DNA of 64,000 bases from Streptomyces griseoflavus. Its GTDB lineage: Bacteria; Actinomycetota; Actinomycetes; Streptomycetales; Streptomycetaceae. Position numbers and translations under genes: made by a program. Shown in pieces: positions 38,341 through 49,586 of the stretch; position 1 is the first letter of the stretch, and every line of letters begins with the position of its first letter. The notes beneath the pieces were generated by a model that searched no databases, was not told the origin of the DNA, and was given only the letters and a program-made list of their open reading frames with translations. The DNA is taken from positions 82,986 to 146,985 of the forward strand of contig NZ_BMUC01000016.1 in the NCBI RefSeq assembly GCF_014649995.1. Reading direction: 5' to 3'.

Positions 38341-39057
38341 TCACATTCCTCGTCGGGGAGCCTCGGCGGCGCCGCGTCCTTGGCGGTCCGCCGCCACCTG
38401 CCGCAGATAGGGGTTGGTGGCGCGCTCCTGGCCGATGGTCGTCTGGGGGCCGTGGCCGGACAGCACCACGGTCGAGTCGTCGAGCGGCAGGCACACGCGG
38501 GCCAGCGAGTCGAGCATCTCGGCCATGTCACCGCCGGGCAGGTCGGTGCGTCCGATGGAGCCGGCGAACAACAGGTCGCCCGAGAACATGACCGGCGGGA
38601 TGTCCGCCGCCTCGGGCATGTTGAAGGTCACCGACCCCTTGGTATGGCCCGGCGCGTGGGCGACGGAGAACGTGAGGCCCGCCAGCTCCAGCCGGGAACC
38701 GTCGGTGAGCTCCTTGACGTCGTCGGGCTCGCCCACGGTCAGCTCGCCCATCAGCGGCATGCCGATGGCCCGGCCGATCCCCTTTTCGGGGTCGCTCATC
38801 ATGTAGCGGTCCTCGGGGTGGATCCAGGCCGGTACGTCGTGCGCCCCGCAGACGGGGACGACGGAGGCGACATGGTCGATGTGGCCGTGGGTGAGGACGA
38901 CGGCGACGGGCTTGAGCCGGTGCTTCGCGACCGCCTCCGCCACGCCGTCGGCGGCCTGGTGGCCGGGGTCGATGATCACGCACTCCTCGCCGGCGGCGGG
39001 GGCGACGAGATAACAGTTCGTCCCCCAGGCCCCGGCGGGGAACCCGGCAATGAGCAC
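38341..39057 (-). CDS. Metallo-beta-lactamase-fold hydrolase (glyoxalase II-like)
   Basis: 238 aa from GTG 39057. The dinuclear metal signature THGHIDH is near residue 60, with further ligands in HAPGHTKGSV, FSGDLLF and LSGHGPQTT. The size and the pattern AGFPAGAWGTNCYLVAPAAGEECVIIDPG resemble small glyoxalase II or hydroxyacylglutathione-hydrolase-like proteins. Substrate unknown: actinobacteria use mycothiol rather than glutathione. Position directly upstream of hisS is conserved in several actinobacteria and does not reveal the role. Confidence 0.92.
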   Translation of the reverse strand: MLIAGFPAGAWGTNCYLVAPAAGEECVIIDPGHQAADGVAEAVAKHRLKPVAVVLTHGHIDHVASVVPVCGAHDVPAWIHPEDRYMMSDPEKGIGRAIGMPLMGELTVGEPDDVKELTDGSRLELAGLTFSVAHAPGHTKGSVTFNMPEAADIPPVMFSGDLLFAGSIGRTDLPGGDMAEMLDSLARVCLPLDDSTVVLSGHGPQTTIGQERATNPYLRQVAADRQGRGAAEAPRRGM

Positions 39058-39115
39058 GATCGTCCTTCGTTGTGTCGGTACGGGAGGCTTGCGACGGGGC
39101 TTCGCCCGTGGTCAG

Positions 39116-39121
39116 AGCCTA
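39116..39121 (-). promoter_or_regulatory. Possible -10 box for the MBL-hisS transcript
   Basis: TAGGCT on the minus strand, about 59 nt before the GTG, in the 183-nt gap shared with the divergent cyclophilin gene. No clear -35. A TATACG stretch near 39150 could serve the plus strand. Confidence 0.3.
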
Positions 39122-39240
39122 CCGGCGCTGCCGATTCCTCAGCGAACCCATATACGGTACGGGGCACACGCAGGCGGTCGGCTCACCGCACGCACGCACG
39201 CGTACCGGCCGGCACACGACACGCATGAGGAGAGAACCCG

Positions 39241-40062
39241 GTGGTCAGCCAGGAACAGCGGCGGCGTCAGCTCGCCCGGGAGAAGTTCTTGCGGCAGCAG
39301 CAGCGACGCACCGAGGCGCGCCGCAAGTCGCGGACGCGCAACTCGGTGATCGCGGCCGTGCTCGGTGTGGTCCTCGTGGGCGGCCTCGGCCTGTACACGA
39401 CCGGGGCGCTGGAGGGGGACGACGACAAGACCGACGCGAACGCGGAGGTCACGCCGAGCGCGGCGCCGGCCAGCAAGGCTCCGGACCCCTGCGACAAGCC
39501 CGCCGAGGGCGCGGTCAAGTCGCAGACGTGGAAGAAGGAGCCGGCGATGTCCATCGACAAGTCGGCGAAGTACACCATGACGCTGGACACGACCTGCGGT
39601 TCGATAGACCTGGCGCTGAAGGCGTCGGCGGCGCCGCACACCGTCAACTCCTTCGCGTTCCTCGCGGACAAGGGCTACCTCGACCACAGCAAGTGCCACC
39701 GGCTCACCACCAACGGCATCTACGTGCTGCAGTGCGGTGACCCGACGGGCACCGGTACCGGCGGCCCCGGGTACACGATCCCGGACGAGAACCTGAAGGA
39801 CGCGAGCCTGAAGGACAACATCTACCCGGCGGGCACGGTCGCGATGGCCAACACCGGGCAGAAGGACAGTGGTGGCAGCCAGTTCTTCCTGGTCTACCAG
39901 GACAGTCAGCTTCCGCCCAACTACACACCGTTCGGCACCGTGTCGGAGGCCGGCATGGCGGTGCTGAAGAAGATCGCGGGCGCCGGGGAGAACACCGGAG
40001 CCGGTGACGGGGCACCCAACGCGACGGTCGTGATCGACAAGGCGACCGTCACCGAATCCTGA
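39241..40062 (+). CDS. Membrane-anchored cyclophilin-type peptidyl-prolyl isomerase
   Basis: 273 aa from GTG 39241 with GAGGAGAG upstream. A very basic cytoplasmic tail (residues 1-34) leads to one transmembrane helix (35-54) without a lipobox. A Thr/Ala-rich linker follows, then a cyclophilin domain with YTMTLDTTCGSIDLAL, VLQCGDPTGTGTGGPGY, and the catalytic-site pair GTVAMANTG and GSQFFLVYQDSQL. It probably folds exported proteins on the outer face of the membrane. Transcribed divergently from the MBL-hisS genes. A weak hairpin (40089-40110) separates it from the DUF349 gene. Confidence 0.93.
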   Translation: MVSQEQRRRQLAREKFLRQQQRRTEARRKSRTRNSVIAAVLGVVLVGGLGLYTTGALEGDDDKTDANAEVTPSAAPASKAPDPCDKPAEGAVKSQTWKKEPAMSIDKSAKYTMTLDTTCGSIDLALKASAAPHTVNSFAFLADKGYLDHSKCHRLTTNGIYVLQCGDPTGTGTGGPGYTIPDENLKDASLKDNIYPAGTVAMANTGQKDSGGSQFFLVYQDSQLPPNYTPFGTVSEAGMAVLKKIAGAGENTGAGDGAPNATVVIDKATVTES

Positions 40063-40088
40063 GCCCCAACTGCGTAATTTCGGTCGCG

Positions 40089-40110
40089 CGGGATGCGGAC
40101 AGGCATCCCG
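40089..40110 (+). terminator. Hairpin after the cyclophilin gene
   Basis: Perfect 8-bp stem (40089-40096 with 40103-40110), 6-nt loop, 27 nt after the stop. No T-run. A TATGTT -10-like box follows at about 40119-40124 for the next gene. Confidence 0.5.
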
Positions 40111-40200
40111 TCGGTCGCCTATGTTGGCCGTGACGAAACTGTGGACGATGCCCGGGGGAGCTCGCAGGCCCCCTCGACGGCATCATGTGGAGGAGGCGCT

Positions 40201-41430
40201 GTGAGCAGCGACCCGTGGGGCCGCGTCGACGAGACGGGGACCGTGTACGTGCGTACGGCCGACGGTGAGCAGGTCGTCGGTTCCTGGCAGGCGGGCTCCC
40301 CCGAGGAGGCGCTGGCCTACTTCGAGCGCAAGTACGAGGGACTGGTTGTCGAGATCGGCCTCCTCGAGAAGCGAGTGAAGACCACCGACCTGTCGTCCAA
40401 GGACGCCCAGACCGCGATCGGCCACCTGCGCGAGCAGGTCGACGCCCATCACGCGGTCGGCGACCTGGACGCCCTCAGGGCCCGGCTGGACAAGCTCGTG
40501 GAGCTGGTGGAAGCGCGCCGCGAGGAGCGCAGGGCGCAGCGGGCCCGGCAGTCCGACGAGGCGCGCCACGCGAAGGAGGCACTGGTCACCGAGGCCGAGG
40601 AACTGGCGCAGTCCGACCAGTGGCGGGCGGCCGGTGAGCGGCTGCGGTCGCTGGTGGACACCTGGAAGGGCCTGCCGCGGCTGGACCGCAAGTCCGACGA
40701 CGAGCTGTGGCACCGGTTCTCGCACGCGCGGTCGGCGTTCTCCAAGCGGCGCAAGCAGCACTTCGCGCAGCTGGACGCGCAGCGCGAGGAGGCCCGTAAG
40801 ACCAAGGAACGGCTGGTCGCCGAGGCCGAGTCGCTGTCGAACTCGACGGACTGGGGTGCGACGGCCGCCCGCTACCGCGAGCTGATGACGGAGTGGAAGG
40901 CCGCGGGCCGCGCCCAGCGCGAGCACGAGGACGACCTGTGGAACCGCTTCCGGGGCGCCCAGGACGTGTTCTTCGCCGCCCGCGGCTCGGTCTTCGCCGA
41001 GCGGGACGCGGAGCAGGCCGAGAACCTCAAGCTCAAGGAGGAGCTGGCCGGGGAGGCGGAGAAGCTTCTGCCGATCACCGACCTGAAGGCCGCGCGGGCC
41101 GCGTTCCGTGCGATCAACGAGCGCTGGGAGGCCATCGGCCACGTGCCGCGGGACGCCCGCCCGAAGGTCGAGGGCCGGATGCACACCGTGGAGCGTGCCC
41201 TGCAGGAGGCCGAGGAGGCCGAGTGGCGCCGGACGAACCCGGAGGCACGCGCGCGTGCCGCGGGTCTGACCGGTCAGCTCCAGGCGGCCGTGGACAAGCT
41301 GACGGGCCAGATCGAGCAGGCGCGTGCGCAGGGCAGCACCGCCAGGGCGGAGAAGCTCGAGCGTGAGCTGGCGGGCCGCCAGGCGCTGCTGGACCAGGCG
41401 CTGAAGGGCCTGCAGGAGTTCGGCGGCTGA
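40201..41430 (+). CDS. DUF349-domain coiled-coil protein
   Basis: 409 aa from GTG 40201 with GGAGGAGG 5 nt upstream. Most of the protein is alpha-helical coiled coil with repeated DUF349 units of about 70 residues. Each has the pattern W..A..R.R.L...WK..GR.....DDELWHRF..AR..F, seen around residues 135-200 (SDQWRAAGERLRSLVDTWKGL), 205-275 and 280-345. DUF349 proteins are highly charged and cytoplasmic. A link to ribosomal or stress functions has been proposed for the family but is not shown here. It ends at a 22-bp bidirectional terminator facing relA. Confidence 0.92.
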   Translation: MSSDPWGRVDETGTVYVRTADGEQVVGSWQAGSPEEALAYFERKYEGLVVEIGLLEKRVKTTDLSSKDAQTAIGHLREQVDAHHAVGDLDALRARLDKLVELVEARREERRAQRARQSDEARHAKEALVTEAEELAQSDQWRAAGERLRSLVDTWKGLPRLDRKSDDELWHRFSHARSAFSKRRKQHFAQLDAQREEARKTKERLVAEAESLSNSTDWGATAARYRELMTEWKAAGRAQREHEDDLWNRFRGAQDVFFAARGSVFAERDAEQAENLKLKEELAGEAEKLLPITDLKAARAAFRAINERWEAIGHVPRDARPKVEGRMHTVERALQEAEEAEWRRTNPEARARAAGLTGQLQAAVDKLTGQIEQARAQGSTARAEKLERELAGRQALLDQALKGLQEFGG

Positions 41431-41438
41431 GAACCGCC

Positions 41439-41484
41439 CACGAAGAGGGGCCGCCGTACCGGGGTACGGCGGCCCCTCTTCGTG
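41439..41484. terminator. Bidirectional terminator between the DUF349 gene and relA
   Basis: Perfect 22-bp stem (41439-41460 with 41463-41484), 2-nt centre, between converging genes: 8 nt after the DUF349 stop and 4 nt from the relA stop. Confidence 0.92.
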
Positions 41485-41488
41485 TGTC

Positions 41489-44026
<2,538 letters not shown>

Positions 44027-44077
44027 GAGGACTCCTCGTGCGCGATCCGGGTCCCCCGGTCAGGCTCCGGAGACCCC

Positions 44078-44083
44078 ATGGTA
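44078..44083 (-). promoter_or_regulatory. Possible -10 box for relA
   Basis: TACCAT on the minus strand, 51 nt before the TTG start, fits TAnnnT. The -35 is poor. The apt terminator upstream implies relA has its own promoter in this 230-nt gap. Confidence 0.35.
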
Positions 44084-44215
44084 GCGATCCCCTGCTCACG
44101 GATCGCCTTCGGAGCGGTGTGAGGACCGTCTACCCGGGAAACGCACGGGACGGACACCGGATTCCTCCGAGTCCGCCCCGTGCCGCGCACCGGTCCCGGG
44201 TGACGCGACGCGAAA

Positions 44216-44241
44216 GCGCCCCGGAACGGGTTCCGGGGCGC
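44216..44241 (-). terminator. apt terminator
   Basis: Perfect 12-bp stem (44216-44227 with 44230-44241), 2-nt centre, 15 nt after the apt stop; separates apt from relA. Confidence 0.8.
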
Positions 44242-44256
44242 CCTCGTGGTGTCCGC

Positions 44257-44805
44257 TCACACGGCGATGAGTGCCTCCAGCGGCGCTCCGGCCAGCGCGG
44301 CCTCGAGCCGCTGCCGTCCGCCGAGGAACGTCAGCTCCATCAGGACCGCGAGACCGGCCACCTCGGCGCCCGCCCTGCGGACGAGCTCGACCGACGCCTC
44401 GGCGGTACCGCCGGTGGCGAGGACGTCGTCGATCACCAGGACCCGGTCGTCACGGGTCAGGTCCTCCGCGTGGATCTCGATCTCGGCGGATCCGTACTCC
44501 AGGTCGTACGCCTGGCTGAGGGTGGCTCCGGGGAGCTTGCCCGCCTTGCGCACCGGGATGAAGCCCAGACCGGCGCGGACGGCCACCGGGGCGCCGAGGA
44601 TGAAGCCCCGGGCCTCCAGGCCGACGATCTTGGTGGCGCCGGTGCTCCGGGCGATGCCCGCGAGGACGTCGCTGAGAGCGGAGAACGCCTCGGGGTCCGC
44701 CAGGAGCGGGGTGATGTCCTTGAACATCACGCCCGGCTCCGGGTAGTCCGCCACGTCCCGGATCCGGCTGAGGAGCAGCGCCGGGACGTTCGTGAGCTCG
44801 GTCAT
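44257..44805 (-). CDS. apt: Adenine phosphoribosyltransferase
   Basis: Salvages adenine to AMP using PRPP. 182 aa from ATG 44805, placed by the ATGA overlap with secF. The PRPP loop VLVIDDVLATGGTAEAS and the adenine region LEARGFILGAPVAVR are clear. The order secD-secF-apt-rel is conserved in actinobacteria. By supplying AMP, apt sits next to the (p)ppGpp enzyme, but a terminator separates them, so the link may be historical. Confidence 0.96.
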   Translation of the reverse strand: MTELTNVPALLLSRIRDVADYPEPGVMFKDITPLLADPEAFSALSDVLAGIARSTGATKIVGLEARGFILGAPVAVRAGLGFIPVRKAGKLPGATLSQAYDLEYGSAEIEIHAEDLTRDDRVLVIDDVLATGGTAEASVELVRRAGAEVAGLAVLMELTFLGGRQRLEAALAGAPLEALIAV

Positions 44806-45920
44806 CGGCGCTTCCCCGACGGTCGGCCCCGGCCGCGGTTGCGGGCGGCGGACTGGCGCGGTCCGACGACCGCTGGCGCGGCGTCGTCCTCGGGTTCGTC
44901 GCCGTGGTCCCCGGCGACGACCGTGGCCATCTGCGGGTCGCCCGGGTCGGCGCCCTGGGCGCGCTTGGCCATGACCCTCTTCCGGAGGGACTTCATGCCC
45001 GGCTCGAGCTCCTTGAGGTCGGCGACGAGCGGTGTCGCGATGAAGATCGAGGAGTACGCGCCGGCGGCGAGGCCGACGAACAGCGACAGCGAGATGTCGT
45101 TGAGCATGCCGGCGCCGAGGACACCACCGCCGATGAACAGCAGGCCCGCCACCGGCAGCAGGGCGACCACCGTGGTGTTGACGGAGCGGACCAGGGTGCT
45201 GTTGATGGAGCGGTTGGCGATCTCGCTGTAGGTCCAGCGGGTCTGCTTGGTGATGTCCTTTGTCTGTTCCTTGAGGCTGTCGAAGACGACGACCGTGTCG
45301 TACAGCGAGTAGCCGAGGATGGTCAGCAGACCGATCACCGTGCCGGGTGTGACCTCGAAGCCGACGAGGGCGTAGATGCCGACGGTGATCGTGATGTCGT
45401 GGATCAGCGCGACGAACGCGGCGACCGCCATCCGCCACTCGAAGGCGATCGCCAGATAGATCACCACGAGGATCATGAAGATGGCGAGGCCCTGCCAGGC
45501 CTTGTTGGCGATCTGTTCGCCCCAGCTGGGCCCGACCAGCTCGGCGTTGATCTGTTCGGCGTTGACCTTCAGGTCATCGGCGAGCGTGTCCTTGATCTTG
45601 TCCGAGGTGCTGGTGTCGATGCCCGCGACCTGGATGCGCAGGCTGCCGTCACCGAGCTTCTGGACGATGGCGTCGTGACCGGAGGCGTCCTCCGCGTACC
45701 CCTCGGCCGTGGCGACCGAGACGCTCATGTTCTTCGGGGTGGTGAAGACCGCTCCGCCCTGGAACTCGATGCCCATGTGCAGGCCGCGCACCGCCAGGCC
45801 GACGATGGCCAGGATGGTGATGAGGATGGAGACGCCGTACCAGATCTTGCGCTTCTTGACGAAGTCGTAGCCGATCTCGCCGTGGTGGAGCCGGGCTCCC
45901 AGCGTGCCGAGTTTCGACAT
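44802..45920 (-). CDS. secF: Protein translocase subunit SecF
   Basis: With SecD it pulls exported proteins out of SecYEG using the proton gradient. 372 aa from ATG 45920. Six transmembrane helices; the first is IWYGVSILITILAIVGLAV. The conserved start of the RND fold, LHMGIEFQGGAVF, and the GYSLYDTVVVFDSLKE segment in TM4-5 are present. The last 60 residues form a basic, charged cytoplasmic tail. The start is 3 nt after the secD stop. Confidence 0.97.
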   Translation of the reverse strand: MSKLGTLGARLHHGEIGYDFVKKRKIWYGVSILITILAIVGLAVRGLHMGIEFQGGAVFTTPKNMSVSVATAEGYAEDASGHDAIVQKLGDGSLRIQVAGIDTSTSDKIKDTLADDLKVNAEQINAELVGPSWGEQIANKAWQGLAIFMILVVIYLAIAFEWRMAVAAFVALIHDITITVGIYALVGFEVTPGTVIGLLTILGYSLYDTVVVFDSLKEQTKDITKQTRWTYSEIANRSINSTLVRSVNTTVVALLPVAGLLFIGGGVLGAGMLNDISLSLFVGLAAGAYSSIFIATPLVADLKELEPGMKSLRKRVMAKRAQGADPGDPQMATVVAGDHGDEPEDDAAPAVVGPRQSAARNRGRGRPSGKRR

Positions 45921-45923
45921 CTC

Positions 45924-47699
45924 TCACGCCTCCTTCGTCAGGGCGGGGGCGGAGGGACGACGGGTGCGGCGCAGCGGTGGTTTGGCGCCCAGCGCCTTCG
46001 GGTCGAGCCCGGACCACTTGTGACCGCTCGCGAAGAACTTCCGGCGGGCCATGAGTGTCAGCAGCGGCTTGGTGAAGAAGAACACCACCACGACGTCGAG
46101 CACGGTGGTCAGACCGAGCGTGAAGGCGAAGCCCTGCACCTTGCCGACGGTCACGACGAAGAGCACGGCGGCGGCGAGGAACGACACGAAGTCGGAGACC
46201 AGGATGGTGCGCCGGGCGCGCGGCCAGGCCCGCTCCACGGAGGGGCGCAGCGTACGGCCCTCGCGGATCTCGTCCCGGACCCGTTCGAAGAACACGATGA
46301 ACGAGTCCGCCGTGATGCCGATCGCGACGATGGCTCCGCACACGGCCGGCAGGTTCAGCGCGAAGCCGATGGTCGGGCCGAGCAGCGACATGATCACGTA
46401 GGTGAGGGCCGCGGAGATCAGCAGGGAGGCGATGGCGATGAAGGACAGGCCCCGGTAGTAGACCAGCAGGTAGAGGACGACCAGGGCGAGGCCGATCGCA
46501 CCGGCGATCAGACCGGCCTGCAGCTGCTCACCGCCGAGGGCGGCGGTGACGGTGGTGACGCTGTCCTCGCGGAAGGTCAGGGGCAGGGCGCCGTAGGACA
46601 GCATGTTGGCCAGTTCCTGCGCCGACTGCTGGTTGAAGTTGCCGGAGATCTCGGCGTTGCCGCCGGTCAGCGCCTGGCTCACGTACGGGTCGGAGACGAC
46701 CTCGTTGTCCAGGACGATGGCGAACTGGTTCTGCGGGGACTGCTGCTGGGCGAGCTGCCCGGTGATGTCGGCGAACTTCTTGGAGCCGGCGTCGCTGAAC
46801 TTCATGGTGACGGTCCAGCCGGCACCGGTCTGGGTGTTCAGGACGGCGTCGGCCTCGTCGACGTCCGTGCCGTCGACCGCGGCGGGGCCGAGGATGTACT
46901 TCTGCCACTGGCCCTGGGAGTTCTGGCCGCAGGCGACGGTGGAGTCGGTGGCCTTGGCGCCGTCACCGGCCTTGGCGCGGACGCTCTCCTTGGTGCAGTC
47001 GAGCGCGGCGTACTGGGCCTGGAGCTCGCTGTCGTCGCCGGAGGCGCCGCCGGTCGCGGACGGGGCGGGCTCGGCCGTGTCGCCGGCCTTGCCGCTCGGG
47101 GAGGCGGAGGGGGTCTCGTCGGCCTTCAGGGCGTCGGTGACCGCGCGGCCCTGGGTGGTGGCGCTCGCCGACGGGCTGCCGGTGGCGGACGGGGACGAGC
47201 CGTCGGTCGCCTTCTCGGTGGCCTTGTCCTTGCCGGAGTCCTGCTCCGGGGCGCCGCCGGTGGCGCTGGGCGTCGGAGCGGCGCCGCCGCCGGCGAGCTC
47301 GGTGGCGACGACGGGGCGGAAGTAGAGCTTGGCGGTCGTACCGACCTGTTCCCGGGCCTGCTTGGAGTTCGTGCCCTTGGGAATGTTGACGATGATGTTG
47401 CGGGTGCCCTGCGTCTGGACCTCGGCCTCGGAGACACCGAGACCGTTGACACGCCGCTCCATGATGGAGACCGCGGTGTCCATGTTGGTCTTGTTGATCG
47501 CGGACTCCTGGCCGGCCTCGGGGACCGCTGCCAGGGTGATACTGGTGCCACCCGCGAGGTCGATACCGAGACGCGGAGTGGTGTGCCCGGAGGCGAACAT
47601 CCCCCCGGTGAGCGCCACGATGGCGATGAGCATGAGGGCCAGCGAGCGCCACGGCTTACTTGTGGCGCTCGCTGTCTTTCCCTTTTTGAGTGCTGCCAC
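45924..47699 (-). CDS. secD: Protein translocase subunit SecD with low-complexity insertion
   Basis: 591 aa. Six transmembrane helices: TM1 at about residues 17-36 (SLALMLIAIVALTGGMF), the rest after residue 390. The LGIDLAGGTSITLAAV start and the C-terminal GITADSFIVFFERVRDEIREG motif are typical. In the periplasmic P1 domain, residues about 135-225 are a Pro/Ser/Thr/Ala-rich repeat-like insertion (PSATGGAP and relatives), not part of the standard SecD fold. It probably extends out from the cell surface side. A hairpin lies between yajC and secD. Confidence 0.96.
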   Translation of the reverse strand: MAALKKGKTASATSKPWRSLALMLIAIVALTGGMFASGHTTPRLGIDLAGGTSITLAAVPEAGQESAINKTNMDTAVSIMERRVNGLGVSEAEVQTQGTRNIIVNIPKGTNSKQAREQVGTTAKLYFRPVVATELAGGGAAPTPSATGGAPEQDSGKDKATEKATDGSSPSATGSPSASATTQGRAVTDALKADETPSASPSGKAGDTAEPAPSATGGASGDDSELQAQYAALDCTKESVRAKAGDGAKATDSTVACGQNSQGQWQKYILGPAAVDGTDVDEADAVLNTQTGAGWTVTMKFSDAGSKKFADITGQLAQQQSPQNQFAIVLDNEVVSDPYVSQALTGGNAEISGNFNQQSAQELANMLSYGALPLTFREDSVTTVTAALGGEQLQAGLIAGAIGLALVVLYLLVYYRGLSFIAIASLLISAALTYVIMSLLGPTIGFALNLPAVCGAIVAIGITADSFIVFFERVRDEIREGRTLRPSVERAWPRARRTILVSDFVSFLAAAVLFVVTVGKVQGFAFTLGLTTVLDVVVVFFFTKPLLTLMARRKFFASGHKWSGLDPKALGAKPPLRRTRRPSAPALTKEA

Positions 47700-47787
47700 C
47701 TTCTCGTACTCCCTCTCGGGCCGCCTCGCTCCTGGTCGGGGTGCGGGCGGCCATGACGTGGTGTCGGGATTCCGTGCGAGCTGGGCA

Positions 47788-47828
47788 TGTCCCGGCGCGC
47801 GCGGGCGGCACCCGCGCGCCCCGGGACA
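47788..47828 (-). terminator. Hairpin between yajC and secD
   Basis: 18-bp stem with one mismatch (47788-47805 with 47811-47828), 5-nt loop, only 3 nt after the yajC stop. Because secDF follow in the same direction, it may be a partial terminator setting yajC above secDF levels. Confidence 0.65.
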
Positions 47829-47831
47829 CGA

Positions 47832-48320
47832 CTACTTCGCGTCGGAGTCGCCCTCGGACTTCTTCGGCTGCGCTTGCGCCTTCGCCTCGTCGGCGGTGTC
47901 GGCCGGCTCGTCGGCCGCGTCCTTCTTGCCGAGGTCGACAGGCGTGTCGTCGGAGGCGGCGGCAGCGTCGGAGGAGTCGTCGGTCTCGGTGAGGGAGGAG
48001 GCGTCGTCGGGGACGACGTCGGACTTCAGGTCGTGCTCGATCCCGTGGACGATGCGGTTGTACTCCTCGTCGGACAGGACGGCACCGATCGAGTTCTTGG
48101 CGAACAGCAGCTCGACGCCCGGGCCGGCGTCGAGGAGGACCGTGTCCTCGTTGACCTCCTTGACCGTGGCGTACATGCCCCCGATGGTGCGGACGCCGGA
48201 ACCGGGCTGCATCTGGTTCCGCATCTCGATGGCCTCTTGCTGCTTCTTCTTGGCCGACCGGGTCATCAGGAACATGGCCCCGATGAGCACAATGAACGGG
48301 AGGAGGGTCAGGAGACTCAC
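47832..48320 (-). CDS. yajC: Preprotein translocase subunit YajC
   Basis: Small partner of SecDF. 162 aa from GTG 48320. One N-terminal transmembrane helix (LLTLLPFIVLIGAMFLMT) precedes the conserved RSAKKKQQEAIEMRNQMQPGSGVRTIGGMYATV region. The C-terminal 70 residues are an acidic Asp/Ala/Ser tail, longer than in E. coli YajC (110 aa). It heads the yajC-secD-secF-apt group. Its 5' leader can form two alternative hairpins. Confidence 0.95.
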   Translation of the reverse strand: MSLLTLLPFIVLIGAMFLMTRSAKKKQQEAIEMRNQMQPGSGVRTIGGMYATVKEVNEDTVLLDAGPGVELLFAKNSIGAVLSDEEYNRIVHGIEHDLKSDVVPDDASSLTETDDSSDAAAASDDTPVDLGKKDAADEPADTADEAKAQAQPKKSEGDSDAK

Positions 48321-48379
48321 GGGTCGGAACTTCCTTCACACGACCGCGCTGGTGAACGGCCTGATGGTTGGGGGTATGT

Positions 48380-48408
48380 GATGCCGCCGACAACGGTGGC
48401 ATCGGCGG
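48380..48408 (-). promoter_or_regulatory. yajC leader with two mutually exclusive hairpins
   Basis: In this stretch GATGCCGCC can pair with GGTGGCATC (one G-U), or CCGCCGA with TCGGCGG. The two stems share bases, so only one can form at a time. It lies 60-90 nt upstream of the yajC GTG. A switch is possible but unproven. Confidence 0.4.
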
Positions 48409-48438
48409 AGTCTAAGCGAGTCCGCGTCAACGGAACAA
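48409..48438 (-). promoter_or_regulatory. Probable promoter of the yajC-secDF-apt operon
   Basis: TTGTTC (-35, 48433-48438), 18-nt spacer, TAGACT (-10, 48409-48414) on the minus strand: a good match to the main Streptomyces sigma factor. The leader would be about 80 nt. Confidence 0.55.
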
Positions 48439-48485
48439 CGCTCAGCATGGCACCCAGGTTCCTGCCTGGGCCAACGCGCTCGCCG

Positions 48486-49559
48486 TCACGTCCCGAACAG
48501 GTCCCCTTGTCCGTTTCCCGGGGCCGCCGGGCGGGGCGGTACGAGTCCGAGGTGCGCCCATGCCGCCGGGGTGGCGACCCGTCCGCGGGGGGTGCGGGCG
48601 AGTAGCCCTTCCCTCACGAGGAAGGGCTCGGCCACCTCTTCCACGGTCTCACGCTCCTCCCCCACTGCGACAGCGAGCGTCGACAGGCCGACCGGCCCGC
48701 CGCCGAACAGTTTGAGCAGTGCCTCGAGCACCGCCCGGTCCAGCCGGTCCAGACCCCGGGCGTCGACCTCGTAGACGGCGAGGGCCGCCGCGGCGATGTC
48801 GCGGTTGATCAGACCGTCGGCCTTGACCTGCGCGTAGTCCCGGACGCGGCGCAGCAGCCGGTTGGCGATCCGGGGCGTGCCGCGGGAACGGCCGGCGATC
48901 TCCGCGGCGCCGTCGGCGTCGATCTCCACGTCGAGCAGGCCCGCCGAGCGGTGGACGACCCGCTCCAGTTCGGCGGGCTCGTAGAACTCCATGTGCGCGG
49001 TGAAGCCGAAGCGGTCGCGCAGCGGGGGCGGCAGCAGGCCGGCCCGGGTGGTGGCGCCGACCAGGGTGAAGGGGGGCAGTTCGAGGGGGATGGCGGTCGC
49101 GCCGGGGCCCTTGCCGACGATGACGTCGACGCGGAAGTCCTCCATCGCCATGTAGAGCATCTCCTCGGCGGGCCGGGACATGCGGTGGATCTCGTCGAGG
49201 AAGAGCACCTCGCCCTCCTGGAGGGAGGAGAGGATCGCCGCGAGGTCGCCCGCGTGCTGGATGGCGGGGCCCGAGGTGATGCGGATGGGGGCTTCCATCT
49301 CGGCGGCGATGATCATGGAGAGGGTGGTCTTGCCGAGGCCGGGGGCACCGGAGAGCAGCACGTGGTCGGCGGTGGCGCCGCGTGCGCGCGCGGCGCGCAG
49401 GACGAGGTCGAGCTGTTCACGGACCTTCTCCTGGCCGATGAACTCGCCGAGGTCCTTCGGGCGCAGGGCGGCCTCGACGGCCTGGTCCTCGCGGTCGGCG
49501 ACAGGGCCCACCAGCCGCTCGCCGGTGGCGTCGGTGTCGGTGGTGTCGTCCCAGTTCAT
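48486..49559 (-). CDS. ruvB: Holliday junction helicase RuvB
   Basis: Hexameric motor of branch migration. 357 aa from ATG 49559. Walker [12 protein letters not shown] is near residue 70, Walker [18 protein letters not shown], sensor 1 [19 protein letters not shown]. The winged-helix DNA-binding end includes [19 protein letters not shown]. It is 27 nt downstream of ruvA. It ends 165 nt before yajC without a clear terminator; a weak 6-bp hairpin is near 48450. Confidence 0.98.
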   Translation of the reverse strand: MNWDDTTDTDATGERLVGPVADREDQAVEAALRPKDLGEFIGQEKVREQLDLVLRAARARGATADHVLLSGAPGLGKTTLSMIIAAEMEAPIRITSGPAIQHAGDLAAILSSLQEGEVLFLDEIHRMSRPAEEMLYMAMEDFRVDVIVGKGPGATAIPLELPPFTLVGATTRAGLLPPPLRDRFGFTAHMEFYEPAELERVVHRSAGLLDVEIDADGAAEIAGRSRGTPRIANRLLRRVRDYAQVKADGLINRDIAAAALAVYEVDARGLDRLDRAVLEALLKLFGGGPVGLSTLAVAVGEERETVEEVAEPFLVREGLLARTPRGRVATPAAWAHLGLVPPRPAAPGNGQGDLFGT

Positions 49560-49586
49560 GTGCGTTGCCTCGGCTCTCGGTACGGG

